Position numbers and translations under genes: made by a program. The notes below the pieces were generated by a model. The model was not told the origin of the DNA and made no database searches. It saw only the letters and a program-made list of their open reading frames with translations. Shown in pieces: positions 42,493 through 53,200 of a stretch of DNA of 64,000 bases; positions within the stretch are counted from its first letter, which is position 1, and the number at the start of each line of letters is the position of its first letter. The stretch comes from Tranzscheliella williamsii. Lineage: Eukaryota; Basidiomycota; Ustilaginomycetes; Ustilaginales; Ustilaginaceae. The DNA lies in NCBI GenBank assembly GCA_023212725.1, contig JALBYF010000003.1, positions 186,001 to 250,000 of the forward strand. Reading direction: 5' to 3'.

Positions 42493-45165
42493 GATGGCGG
42501 CCGCGCCCAAGTGTTGAGTGACCGTGCACTTGCACGGTAGGTAGGCCCCGTGCCACTTTGGGCGATTAGCAGTAGCAGTGGAAGTAGGTCAGGGTGAGAG
42601 GACGTTGGGGCGTACTGGCGAAACGAAACGCAATGCGGTGAACAAAGGATAATGCGTCAGTCGAATCAGCGCCGTCGAAATTTGGCGGCGAAGCGGAAGC
42701 AGGCAGGGAGAGAAAATGCAACGGAAGGTAGGAAGAGGGAAGCTGGAGAAATAAGGAAGCGTCGAGCAGCGCACCGAGTGCGGAAAGGAGGTAGGAAGAG
42801 GGTGACAATGGCGAGAGAAATGCGAGATTACTTTTTGACCGCAGGTGGACGGGATGGCATCATCAGCCAGGCGTGCCACAGGATGGACAGCTCAAGAGAG
42901 CGCCTGGATGCCGAAGACCGCGGTAGAAATTGAGCGGAAAGAGGGGTCTTAGATGCTATGAACGCGAAAAGCGCAACTAGTGTATGTGGCAAGGTTGGCA
43001 GCCATAGAAGGAGCGCCGACGGCGGTAGTGGTAGTGGTGAGGGTGTGGGAACGAAAGGGAAGGCTGGAAGAGGAAGGAATCAAGACGATGACAGGAAGCA
43101 GGGATGAGGGTGACAGACAGGCAAAAAGAAGGAAGGAAAAGCAAGCCGAAAGAGCGAGTTTGACATCTGCTCCCGTTCCAGTTGTACGTGTCAGGACGTC
43201 GACAAGACAGGGCCCAGTGTGGGTCCAGCTCAGCCATTCAGCCGCGCCACGCAAAGCGTTCAGAGGCAGTGGCTATGCTATGCTGACGGCCGGCGTACCT
43301 CTATAGGACTAACCCACATCTGCCATATGCCAAGACGCTCATTGCTTTTGCCTACAGCGTGGCCAAGTCGAAGAAGGCGACAAAGCACCGGCTGGATAAG
43401 GGCAGCCACCAAGATGTGCTGTTGCTAGGAAGGCCAGCGGGAGACTACCAAAAGGCGAATCACTTACGGTGGAAAAAGTGGCCAATGATCACGTCCTGCC
43501 AGAGCGATCCGGACCAAGGAGCTAAGCAGTGTGTAGAGCGAGGTGACAAACACTAGAGGAAGAGGGGAGAGGGGGGGTGATCAGACTGAGAGCGAGGCAG
43601 AAAGTTGTAGCAGGCCGAGTGCAGCCATGAATTTCTGATTGGTGTCACGCCAAAAACCGCTCAGCCGTCGTCCACTCTATGCTGGCGCATGGAACGACCG
43701 GGAACCATCAAACTGGCACAGCTCGCATGGCGTTACATATACTTGTCATGCTCTAAATCCCACCTGCCCATTCGCTGAACAAAGACCGTCCATCTAGCTG
43801 TTTGCCTTGAGGGCCAGATGTCCTCCCGTCCGCGATTCAGACCACGGTGCTAGATACAGATCACCGCTACTACGAAGCACGGGAGTGTGAGCATGGCGTG
43901 CACTTGTTCTTGTTTCTTAGAGTATCCTGAGTTTTTAGAGAGGCTTGATAAGTGCTCGAAATGCGTCACATTGAGAAGCGCCGGGCTCGACATCATAACT
44001 AGCTCACGGGCTTCCTGCGGACGTCAAACCCTTTTCAGCAGAACGGCAAGAGCACGCCGGTACAAGGTCGTCTCCACTGCCGCTCACACTAAGCGCCAGG
44101 ACTAGTCGAGCTGAGAAACATAAGGCATTTGGCTTGACAAGGCGGCCATGTCAGCACGACTGTGTTCAAGCAAAAGCAAGACGTGCTGGTACCGCAACCG
44201 CGCTTGACTGACCAATGAAATGATCTGGCAGACTAGCAGTAGCTGCAACTCAGTTCGCTGCAAGACAACCAACATCCAAGTCCCCACCAGATCGAACAGA
44301 CGCTTGGAACGAAGATGACGAGCGAAAATGTAGGCCAGGTATGGCAGCATTGCACATCTCTTCGAAGTTGATGCTGCTTGGTGGCGGCAACGTCTGATGG
44401 CAATCATGGACATATTTAGTTATCTCAGAGTAAGAGCGGAGGTTGTAGCGAGTTTAGAAAACACGCTATCATGCGAACGCTTCCAAATGGTAGCTAGTTC
44501 CGTACGTTGTGGTTTTCCAGCTTGGATGAAATACGACACTATATATGGAGAGTAGATATATATGCACCCGCAATTACCTACCGTATTTTAAATTGACCGG
44601 ACCGTTTCAAGCAAGTCTCACATCTGTAGTCCCTCCTTCATATTTGTTGTCACATGCATCACCACGCGGTCGAATGTCTGAACGATACACCAAGCCCTTT
44701 CTGTTGCCCCTACCTGAGTGGTTCCCGGTAGTTACGGTGGCAAAAGAGTGTGTAATGAAGGTAGCAGGGAGTAAGATTCGGGGCGATCGTGGGAATCGCG
44801 GGCAAGTGCTTGCAAAGACGGATCGTAGCCAATCAATGTCCTGCTAGAACGAGGCGAGAGTGTGAGTGTGACAGGTCGGGACACTATGAATACATTTTGT
44901 GAGTGTGGAGCCTGGACCCTTTCGTGCTTGCGTGTCTGTAATCACAGATTTCAGCGCTGCAGAACAGAGATGCAGAGCGAACCGGGATCTGACATGCGAA
45001 TCCAGGCAGCCTGGGCGCAATCGCAGTGGCGAGCAGACACAGTCATGACTGGCCCAGGGGACGTACGCTGACGTGCCTTTGTGGCTGCGAGGGCTTCACT
45101 ACGATACCTGTCACGGGGCTTCTCCACACCTAGCACCGTGATACGAAAGGTTAGTACATCAGCAT

Positions 45166-45202
45166 CCCTCTCTGCTCGTCTTTCCTCTCTCTGCTCGTCT
45201 TT
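45166..45202. repeat. ~18-bp pyrimidine-rich tandem duplication
   Basis: Two copies of a CCTCTCTGCTCGTCTTT-like unit stand side by side (45166-45183, 45184-45202), the second with one extra dinucleotide. Confidence 0.7.
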
Positions 45203-45572
45203 GCTTAGCACCCGACCTCATCGCACGATACCACTTTCTAGCATTGGAAGCTGCTGCTGTGGTGCCGCTCCAGCTAGCTTACTTTTGGCGCCGAGATAAT
45301 TTTAACCTTTTATCGCTGAGAGCACCCACCATTGTACCAAGCCGCCGTACTACTACCTTCGCCGTCATCTGCGCTCCGCATTGGCCAGTCCAAAGACAAG
45401 AGGACCGCACACATCCTATACAATCTTTACGTCCCTTGGTCTTCTGCTTCTCTGCCACATCGCATCACAGCCGCGCGCCTCGCCTCCATTTGAGCGGATC
45501 ACAGCCGATGATCGTGTCCTTGGCAGCATCACATCGGGCTACAGCGTAGCATCTACCCCATCACATCGCGTT

Positions 45573-45610
45573 TTCCGACGACAGACGGCCCTTCCGACGA
45601 CAGACGGCGC
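45573..45610. repeat. 19-bp tandem duplication
   Basis: TTCCGACGACAGACGGCCC is followed at once by a copy with one change, and by the start of a third. It lies about 150-190 bases before the WD40 start codon, probably in its leader. Confidence 0.8.
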
Positions 45611-45762
45611 TTCCGAACTGGCGCGGCCGACGGTTGGTGTGCAAGCCACTTCAAGCTTGGCGCGCATCTGCATTCGTGCGAAACAACTTTGCGGCGGCGA
45701 GCGGCAAGGAAGCTAAACCCCTACGCAAACAGAGAGAGGAGCTTCCGGTTTGGCCCTTCATC

Positions 45763-47616
45763 ATGACCAGAGGCATAGAACACATCCATGACAAACCACG
45801 TATCGTGCCTGCCAGAGTCAACATCCACCATCTGCAGCTCAGAGATCTCCTCCAACCGACAGATCAGAAAGACACGGTCCTTTTCGTCAGCCGTCTCAAG
45901 ATCGAGCAGGCCGACTTTTCCTCCTTCAAGCCACCGTCCGTCTACTGCACGCTTGACTTCCAGCCCAACTGTCTGACAACTGGCTGCGGCCTACTCGCTG
46001 CCGGAGGCCAGCACGGCGAGCTTGCTCTTCGCCCTCTCCATTCGCCCAATTCTGCCGCCAATGCCAATCCAAACCATTCCCATCTCGACAGGCCGCCAGC
46101 GCCATGGCTTCTCAGGACACCCACGGGCGGTTCTATCAACAATGCGATCAACCTCCAACCCGATCAACAGCACGCTCATATCCCACCCCAATCTTGGAGC
46201 TCATCCCGTGCTGTTCCTACCTCGAGCAAGGACGTAGTGGATGACACTCCGTCCTCTTCCAGTGGCTCTGCTCCATGGTATCGAGACGAGCCCTCTTCTT
46301 CCCATCTCAATTATGCTAGACCTGGTTTGCTCTTTGGCGACGAGGAAATGGAATCAGAGCTTTCCGAGAGCGTCTTTCAGGAGCTAGCCGCGGCCTATGG
46401 GTTTGACCCTTCTTCTGTCAACCGTTCCAGTCACTTCCCCCGCCCCGCAATCTACCAACGGCGAGCAAGCAGCAGTGCTACTCAGCCAACCTCATCTCCG
46501 ATCGCTGGTGACACTTTCCTTTCCCCCATCAAGGTCATGGTATCCAACAATGACCAATCCGTTAAGCTGTACAAGCTGCGTCCGCCCAAGTCTCTACCCG
46601 GAGCCGGAGGGCGCATCGAGTCGGGTCTTCCAGGACTTTCCCGGAATACCACGCTGCACTTCCCCACGGCTGTCAATCATTCGTCTCTCTCTCCTGACCA
46701 GCGCACTCTCCTTGCTGTCGGCGATACGTCGGATGTCTTTATTTACCACGTCTCCAGGTCCGGGGAGCACCAGAAGACAGCTACCTACACCGCCTCGACG
46801 GATGCGTGCTTCAGCACTAGCTGGTCTCCCGATGGCTCCAAGTTTGCCGTGGCGAGCCAGGACGGCATTGTCTCGGTCTGGGACGTGCGAAGCTCGCGCA
46901 AGCTTGCGTCGCTCACCACGAGCCAGTCTGCGCTCACGAGCGGGAATGGCGCGGCGCGGGTGGTCAAGTTCTCGCCCTGCGGCCGGTATCTCGCCTTCAC
47001 AGAGCATCGCAACTACTTTCATGTTTCCGACACGGTCACCTTCGCCGACACCCAGAAGATCCTGGTTCCCAGCGTGGCGCACTATCCGGAGCGGCATGGC
47101 TTGTCTGCAGCTGAGCCTGTAGTTTCGCGGTCGCGCTGGGAGGACGAGGCGGGTTTGGCGAGCGGGTCGACGTTGGCGGGGTCGGGCGAGGGCGAGGCGG
47201 GTGGGCGGCGGATTGCCTTGTCGGCGACCGGTATGCTGTCCGATCCGGGCGAGCGGTTCCGCATGCTGACGGGCGGGGACGAGGCCATCGCGCGCGATCG
47301 CGACCGCCGCGCACTAATGCATGCCACCTTTATGCGCGAATGGAACCGCGCCATCAGCTTCGTCGACCTCGGCCTCAGCCCGTCAGCATCCACACCCCCC
47401 ACCACCGTCACCGCAGACCTCGACATCCTCCTCCCCACCCCATCCAACGCACCCACCCGCCGCGATACTCCACCCACCCGCGAACCCTCCACCAACATCG
47501 CAGGCCTCTGTTGGCATCCAGACGCCGAGGCCATCTTCGTCGCCACAGAACGCCTCGTCGCCCGCTACCCCGTCCAGGACCCCCGCCTCGCCTCCCCTTC
47601 CGCATCCTTCCTCTAG
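45763..47616 (+). CDS. WD40-repeat protein of the fungal DUF2415 type
   Basis: The protein has 617 residues, no introns and WD40-like blades scattered over its length. Examples are CGLLAAGGQHGELALR, IKVMVSNNDQSVKLYKL, SLSPDQRTLLAVGDTSDVFIY, SWSPDGSKFAVASQDGIVSVWDVR and KFSPCGRYLAFTEH. The last blade contains NIAGLCWHPDAEAIFVATE, which resembles the conserved DUF2415 segment of fungal WD40 proteins. A disordered Ser/Pro-rich insertion occupies about 115-245. I start at the ATG 45763 (MTRGIEH); the frame is open about 43 codons upstream with no ATG. WD40 proteins act as scaffolds; the complex is unknown. Codon third positions switch from G to C near 47320. Confidence 0.78.
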   Translation: MTRGIEHIHDKPRIVPARVNIHHLQLRDLLQPTDQKDTVLFVSRLKIEQADFSSFKPPSVYCTLDFQPNCLTTGCGLLAAGGQHGELALRPLHSPNSAANANPNHSHLDRPPAPWLLRTPTGGSINNAINLQPDQQHAHIPPQSWSSSRAVPTSSKDVVDDTPSSSSGSAPWYRDEPSSSHLNYARPGLLFGDEEMESELSESVFQELAAAYGFDPSSVNRSSHFPRPAIYQRRASSSATQPTSSPIAGDTFLSPIKVMVSNNDQSVKLYKLRPPKSLPGAGGRIESGLPGLSRNTTLHFPTAVNHSSLSPDQRTLLAVGDTSDVFIYHVSRSGEHQKTATYTASTDACFSTSWSPDGSKFAVASQDGIVSVWDVRSSRKLASLTTSQSALTSGNGAARVVKFSPCGRYLAFTEHRNYFHVSDTVTFADTQKILVPSVAHYPERHGLSAAEPVVSRSRWEDEAGLASGSTLAGSGEGEAGGRRIALSATGMLSDPGERFRMLTGGDEAIARDRDRRALMHATFMREWNRAISFVDLGLSPSASTPPTTVTADLDILLPTPSNAPTRRDTPPTREPSTNIAGLCWHPDAEAIFVATERLVARYPVQDPRLASPSASFL

Positions 47617-48073
47617 CCCCTTCCATCATACCCTGCGCCCCCCGCCCCCTTTCGCTCCGCCGACTCGCACTTGTACTTTTACCTGTTTTGCCCGCAAATT
47701 ACGCTCCACCATCTTGCCTCGCTGCCAGCTGAACACATGCCAACGCCGAAACATCTTCATCCGCGCCCCAGGCCACTACAGACACATTGTCAGACGGAAC
47801 GGTGCCACAAGGCCAAAAGTAGTTTTGCGGATGCGATGGATTACCGAGTAACTGACAGGCTGGACCAGAACATGCTTTAAGTGGAGTTGGTTGTGAGAAG
47901 AGACTTGCAGAATGCGTGGCAGTGAGATGATGATGAGTATGTATGCTAACGGACGAGGGGAGGACAAGATATGCGTAGAACTACAGGATGGATCGAGACC
48001 GAGTTTGGTTTGAAAGCGTGACGTAGACACCTGGCTCGTCGAGATGATGCAGCAGGCCGAGACGTGAACCAGC
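47617..48073. other. Spacer between convergent genes
   Basis: 457 bases between the stops of the WD40 and cyclin genes. No gene is seen; it should contain both 3' untranslated regions. Confidence 0.5.
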
Positions 48074-50239
48074 TTAGTATCGGATGAAAAGAGGGTCGAC
48101 GTAATGCGATTCGGCATTGTTGAAAGGCGCGTGCGGTGCTTGCGGCGCATAACTTGCATGATTGGCAAGACTGCCCGCGACTGGGTAGCTGCCAGTGAAT
48201 TGCTGAGCGCCGACGCACAAAGGGAAGGTGTCCAGAGGGGGAGTTGGGTAGGGCGTGGCGGTAGCAAGAGGCTTTCTTGCCCCATCAGCGTAGACCTGAT
48301 GGCTACGGTCGGATGCGTGCTGCTGTGGAAGCGGTTCAAAGTAATCGCTCTGGCACGCGATGGGTGCTGGTAGATGAAGCCCCAAGATTCCCCTGTCGTG
48401 ACCGGCAGCCAGCTGCCAGTACGCAAGCGGATGTTGCTTTTGTTGAGGACCAACTCCTATGTTTTGGTGTGACGTGGCGAAGGGAGCGAGCAACGTGTTG
48501 GGTGTTGAGACCAGCGGCTCGAATATCGAACGAGGGTAAGGTTGGGTAAAAGGAGGGCTGAGACCGTAGCCGCGAGATGCTGGAGAAACATCTCGAGAGG
48601 CCCGTTCATCGCTGATGGTGCGCCGCTTGTATGCCCTTTCTGGCGATGGCGTCTGGTACAAGTGTCTTCCGCTGGAAGGGCTGACTGCGCTGTAGTGCGC
48701 CAACGGCCGCTTGTAGCCGGCTGCGCACTCTTGTGCAGAGGTGGAGCTGGAAGCTCGCGCCGCATAGACGTTGGCAGCTTGCAAACCTGCAGTATTCGAC
48801 GCAGCACTGACCACGGGACCGGGGTGGTTCCGGTTGACACAACTGGCGGTTGCGTATCCAGGGCTTACATGCGTCGATGCGAAGATGGGTGATGAGCGGG
48901 AGCGTTGTTCGACAGCGTTGCTCTCAGGCGACCAAGACCTGCACTGTGGAACTCTCGAATTGTACGAGATCCGGCGCGGGCTGTCACGCAGGGCAGCGAG
49001 ATACTGTTGCTGGTGAAGGAGAAGCACCTGTTGTTGCTGTTGCTGTGCGTGTGCCGCTGCCTGGCGAGCCTTCTCGTGTTCGAGCCAAGCGATCGATTCC
49101 CGTCTGGATTCGGCAAGAACTTCGAGGTTGCCAATCCAGCTCTTGAAGTCAATGTCAGAGACATAGATGTTGGAAGAGAGACCGAGCCAAAACTCGATCT
49201 CCATCTTGGTAACGTCTTTCAGCTTGAGGCCAGACAGTTCAGACCATGTCTTGTTGGTGTATGTGTGATCATCGAGGAATTTGTTGGCTAGCATCAGGGC
49301 GGTAACGAATAGACGGAATTCGCTGCCGTCCTGTCCGCGAAGGCCGGGATTCCTAGATTTGAGTCTGTGGATATACAATAGAGCAAGGATGATGACCGAC
49401 TTGGATACCTGAGTTGTGTTGAGCATATTGCGTACGAATTCGATGAACCGACGCCTTGGATATAGCCGCAGCGCTCGTGGGTCGGAAGATCGTTCCAAGG
49501 CAGAAGGTGGTGATCTACCTGTACCAGCAGAAGAACGGGCATGCGCCTCCACTGCGACATGCAGATCCCGAACAGAGAAGCTAACCGACTCGGACAAGCT
49601 GCCTAGACTGAGCTTCTTGCGATGCTTTTTGGCTGCTGGTGAAGAGTTGACAGTTAAACGTCCTGATCTGGCGTTGGGGCTGGATGTAGAAGACAAGCTG
49701 ATACCAGGCTCGCAGGAGCCTAAACCGTCAAACCAAATGTAGCAAACCATCTGAGCACACCAGTCACTGACCGAAGTGGACGACTTTAGTTCGTTCAGCT
49801 CCTTGCGACAAGGAACCCGCTCTGACACAGGATCAGCTTCGGCGTCGAAGCACTCGGACGGGAAAGCGAAGGCAAGTGGCGGGCTTGCGATCTGGGCTGT
49901 AACTTTGTTCGTTAGGCCAATGTACGGACAACTTTGTCCGGGGCGATTCTCTTTGCCGACGATCTGTGCTCCATTGTATATTTGACCGAAGCCAGTGTTG
50001 GTAGAGGGCCAAACCATTGGCTGGGCAGTAGTGTATACCATCCTGTCGTTGAAAGTGGCAGCAGAGACTGGCACGCTCAAGACGGGGCCGTTGCTGATCT
50101 GCGTTGATGACGATGAAGAGTCCGGCTCCTCACCCCAATCGGTAAGCGTTGTAGACAAAGGCTGACCACGACTATTGATCGGAACGTGGGGAAATCCGGG
50201 ATCGACAAGAGATGGTGGCCGGTCCAACAGGGTCGCCAT
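48074..50239 (-). CDS. Cyclin of the Pho85-cyclin (Pcl/Clg1) group
   Basis: The 721-residue protein carries a cyclin box at about residues 255-385. It starts with RRRFIEFVRNMLNTTQVSKSVIILALLYIHRL and continues with LFVTALMLANKFLDDHTYTNKTWSELSGL and VTKMEIEFWLGLSSNIYVS; the ALMLANKFLDD stretch is typical of Pcl cyclins that bind the CDK Pho85. An upstream DWCAQMVCYIWFDG segment (near 155) is also found in Clg1-like fungal cyclins. A Gln-rich run follows the box, and the C-terminal 300 residues are disordered, rich in Ser, Tyr and Pro. Pcl-type cyclins steer polarity, nutrient signalling and morphogenesis; which one this is cannot be decided. The start is the first ATG (50239); 20 codons upstream are open without ATG. 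A 6.4 kb gene-poor region lies upstream. Confidence 0.82.
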   Translation of the reverse strand: MATLLDRPPSLVDPGFPHVPINSRGQPLSTTLTDWGEEPDSSSSSTQISNGPVLSVPVSAATFNDRMVYTTAQPMVWPSTNTGFGQIYNGAQIVGKENRPGQSCPYIGLTNKVTAQIASPPLAFAFPSECFDAEADPVSERVPCRKELNELKSSTSVSDWCAQMVCYIWFDGLGSCEPGISLSSTSSPNARSGRLTVNSSPAAKKHRKKLSLGSLSESVSFSVRDLHVAVEAHARSSAGTGRSPPSALERSSDPRALRLYPRRRFIEFVRNMLNTTQVSKSVIILALLYIHRLKSRNPGLRGQDGSEFRLFVTALMLANKFLDDHTYTNKTWSELSGLKLKDVTKMEIEFWLGLSSNIYVSDIDFKSWIGNLEVLAESRRESIAWLEHEKARQAAAHAQQQQQQVLLLHQQQYLAALRDSPRRISYNSRVPQCRSWSPESNAVEQRSRSSPIFASTHVSPGYATASCVNRNHPGPVVSAASNTAGLQAANVYAARASSSTSAQECAAGYKRPLAHYSAVSPSSGRHLYQTPSPERAYKRRTISDERASRDVSPASRGYGLSPPFTQPYPRSIFEPLVSTPNTLLAPFATSHQNIGVGPQQKQHPLAYWQLAAGHDRGILGLHLPAPIACQSDYFEPLPQQHASDRSHQVYADGARKPLATATPYPTPPLDTFPLCVGAQQFTGSYPVAGSLANHASYAPQAPHAPFNNAESHYVDPLFIRY

Positions 50240-53200
50240 CGACAATGAGCTGCCTGCACTGTTAGGAGATGAGAGGTGGGCAGACCGGGTAGGTGACACT
50301 GGGCGCCGTAAAGCGGCTGCGCATGCCCCGAAGGCTAGACTATGATGGTGAGGTGATGGATCGCCAGCATCAAGAAGGGCCTTGTTGAAAGTGCTGCGGT
50401 CCTACAACCTGTCGTGGAGGTGAGAAGTGGTTGTCTCGTCGGTACAGCAAATCCTCGGACTGCGATTGACGTGGTAGTGTCGAGGTCGACTGGCAAAGAT
50501 GGCTATCAAGCTGCTTGCTGGTGGTGTTGGTAAGTAGAGAGGAAGCAACGTGAGGAGTAGCTTGTATGCTTGTGATGAGGAAGAAGGCAGAGCAGACGCT
50601 TTGGTTGACTTGGTTGACTGTACGAAATGGCCACTTAGGTACGGCGCGGAAGTAAGGAAGCCGCGACAAGGAGAGCCGGGACGGGCGACGAAGACAAAGG
50701 AGTTACACGAGGGAAGAGGTGCATATGAGAGTTGCAGCAGAAGAAACGCAAGGCAAGCAAAGCAAGCACGCAGACGGGGTTTGGGTCAGTGACCCAGGAT
50801 CCTTGCAAGAGGGCGAGGGCCAGCGCAAGCGCAACGGAAGCTCAGGCATAACAACAAGCGAGCGACGAAGCGACCGAGGAGGCAGTGGTCAATTTGCAGC
50901 CAAGCTTAGCATTATGAAGCCATACGCATGATACATGTGGAGCGGAGCGGCCCATCACGTCGACAATCTGATGCAAGCGGGAGAAGGGTCGCACGAAGAT
51001 GCGAAGAGGCGTAGAGAGCAAGGCAAGCAAAGTAAGTTGAGAAGCCGAAAGTAAGGCAGCTATAGGGAGAGAGGCACGGGCGAATGCAGCAGACGCGCAG
51101 GCGGAAACCAGGAGCCAAGGCGGAGAGTCTCAGAGCCAAAGCGGACAAAGTTGGGACGGGAAGATTTCAACATAGGGGTGTAGAGTGTAGGGTGAAATGT
51201 CTGACGGCAGTAGCGCACGCCAGCTTGGGTGACGGGCTGAGTAAGTAGTCACAGTATGGCCCTGCAAACGGATAATGAAAGGCAGTCTAGGTCGATGTGG
51301 CAGAAGCCGAAGCGAACAGCACACGGCCAACGCAGGCGAGCAACGAGCGTCCAGGCCAGCCATCAATGCAATGCGAATGCGAAGCGGAGCAGAAAGATCT
51401 GGCTGCGCAGCACATCCATGCTGTGCCGTGATAAGTTACACGTCAGGCAGTCCTGTTCGGGTTTGCAGACAGCAACCAAACTGGTAAGGGCGGGATGGGA
51501 CCTGACGCACCGAACAGTAGTAATCGCGAATCGGTGAATCTAGTGGCCAAGCGAAACCAGAGCTTGGAATGCAACCCGCCACGCCACACCCATATACCTG
51601 CCGTCTGCCTGTAAGCTGCCCTTAGGTTATCCGACAGCTCTTTCTTCTGGTAGACACTTGGCACCACCTTTTCGCAACGACGGTTTGCTACAAAGTCACA
51701 CTTTGATTTGCGACCTTGTTGCACTGCAGCCATCGGTGGGATGCCTGTGAAATGAGGACATGCCTGATGACTGCGTCAAGCTGGGCTGGCGGGGAAAATG
51801 GATGCGGTCTAAGCAGTAGACCGCGCCGCTCCCGAAATACAGCTGTGGCGCTGCAAACCCTGTTTCGGCAGAGCTGCGGTCGATTTTTGTTACACTCGCA
51901 GTAGCACTGTGACTTCTAAGCGGGCCCCAGCAGCCCTTACTCACCCTCCCTCCCACAGCTCGCCCTTCCTCCCACAGCTACGCTTCTGTCGATGGGCACG
52001 CCCAGCCACAATGTAGGCCGCGCCGTGTCATGTCATGCTTCTTCCTTACCGAGACAAGCATGCAGCTGACAGCAATGTTGCCAACAAATTTTGGCCCGCG
52101 AGGCCCCATCTACAATCATAGCCTTCGGACACTGGGTTGCTTACTAGCCTGACAACAACATAGGGAGGTCGAAGGAAGCCCAAGCACGCAGTTGGTCGGT
52201 ACTCTGTCCGTTTGTCCTTCCACAGTCGGGCAGCGCGGCTGGACGAGACCCAGGACAGCAACGGGTCAGCCGTCGAAGCTGGGCGGAAGCAAGAGAGAAA
52301 ACGGAAGATCTGGGTGTCAACCTCAGAGCAAATTACGCATGACTGGATTGCTGTGGGATCATTGAAAAGAACCTGGAAAGGGGCTGACAGTGGGTTTGAA
52401 ACCGACCCGATCCAAGTCGGTGTGGCTCGCAGCATGGCGGGAGCCTTCCGTACACGCGCATTGGTCCTCCGCTGTCTATCCGACATGCTTCACATCTTCA
52501 CCTCAGCCTTGTTGGCAAGCGAAAGCCCCTTAGCGTACCTATTTCCATGCCTTGTACTTGTCTTTCGCCGCCATACTGCCGCCTTCGACAGGCCCATATT
52601 AGCCGGAGCAAGGGCCGCACTTCTAAACATAGCTTCAGTGCAAGAGCGAGGAATGTGTTCGCCTTGGAGATATCCGAGGTCAAAAGCTGACTTGCTCTAG
52701 GGGACATAGCATCGCCGACAAGTGCACTGCTTGCACGACGTTGTCATACTACGTGGGGCGGCACTCCTAACAAATAACACGTTGCTGTAGCATCTCCAAT
52801 TGAAGTCATCCATCTGGTGGAAGGCTACTGTCGTCTGGCAAATCGGAAAGGCCGCAACTGCGTAACACTGACTTAATGTGGCCCGCATATCGAATTCGAT
52901 AGAAAGCTGCACTCGCCGGACAAGACACCGCAAACTCAGTCTTCCTGAAAGGCTGCCGCAACACTGCACTTGGCGGGAGCAACATGACCTCTTAGGTGAC
53001 CACCTTAGTCGCCTCGATTGTACCCCGACAGCCAAGGACCAGATAGTGCGGAAGCGGCTGCCGGATGCAACGTAGCTCCTTACGTCCAGTCCCGCGTAAG
53101 GCTCCGAGCCTCCAATCGAAAAATTGTTTCCAAAGCTCTGTAAATCCTTTGCAACGCGTAAGGAGCCCTAGCCAGATCGTATGAAGCTCAACACCGCGAT

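Larger units (their letters stand above)
42493..45762. other. 3.3 kb divergent gene-poor region
   Basis: It lies between the divergent SNT2-like and WD40 genes. No open frame shows a recognisable domain or the local codon bias. An A+T-rich patch is at about 44440-44600. Two short tandem repeats lie close to the WD40 gene. Long 5' leaders of one or both genes are the simplest explanation. Confidence 0.5.

Noticed and set aside
52046..52700. Two overlapping frames of 146 and 162 codons in the 6.4 kb gap
   Set aside because: Neither shows a domain, local codon bias or plausible start context; they overlap on opposite strands.
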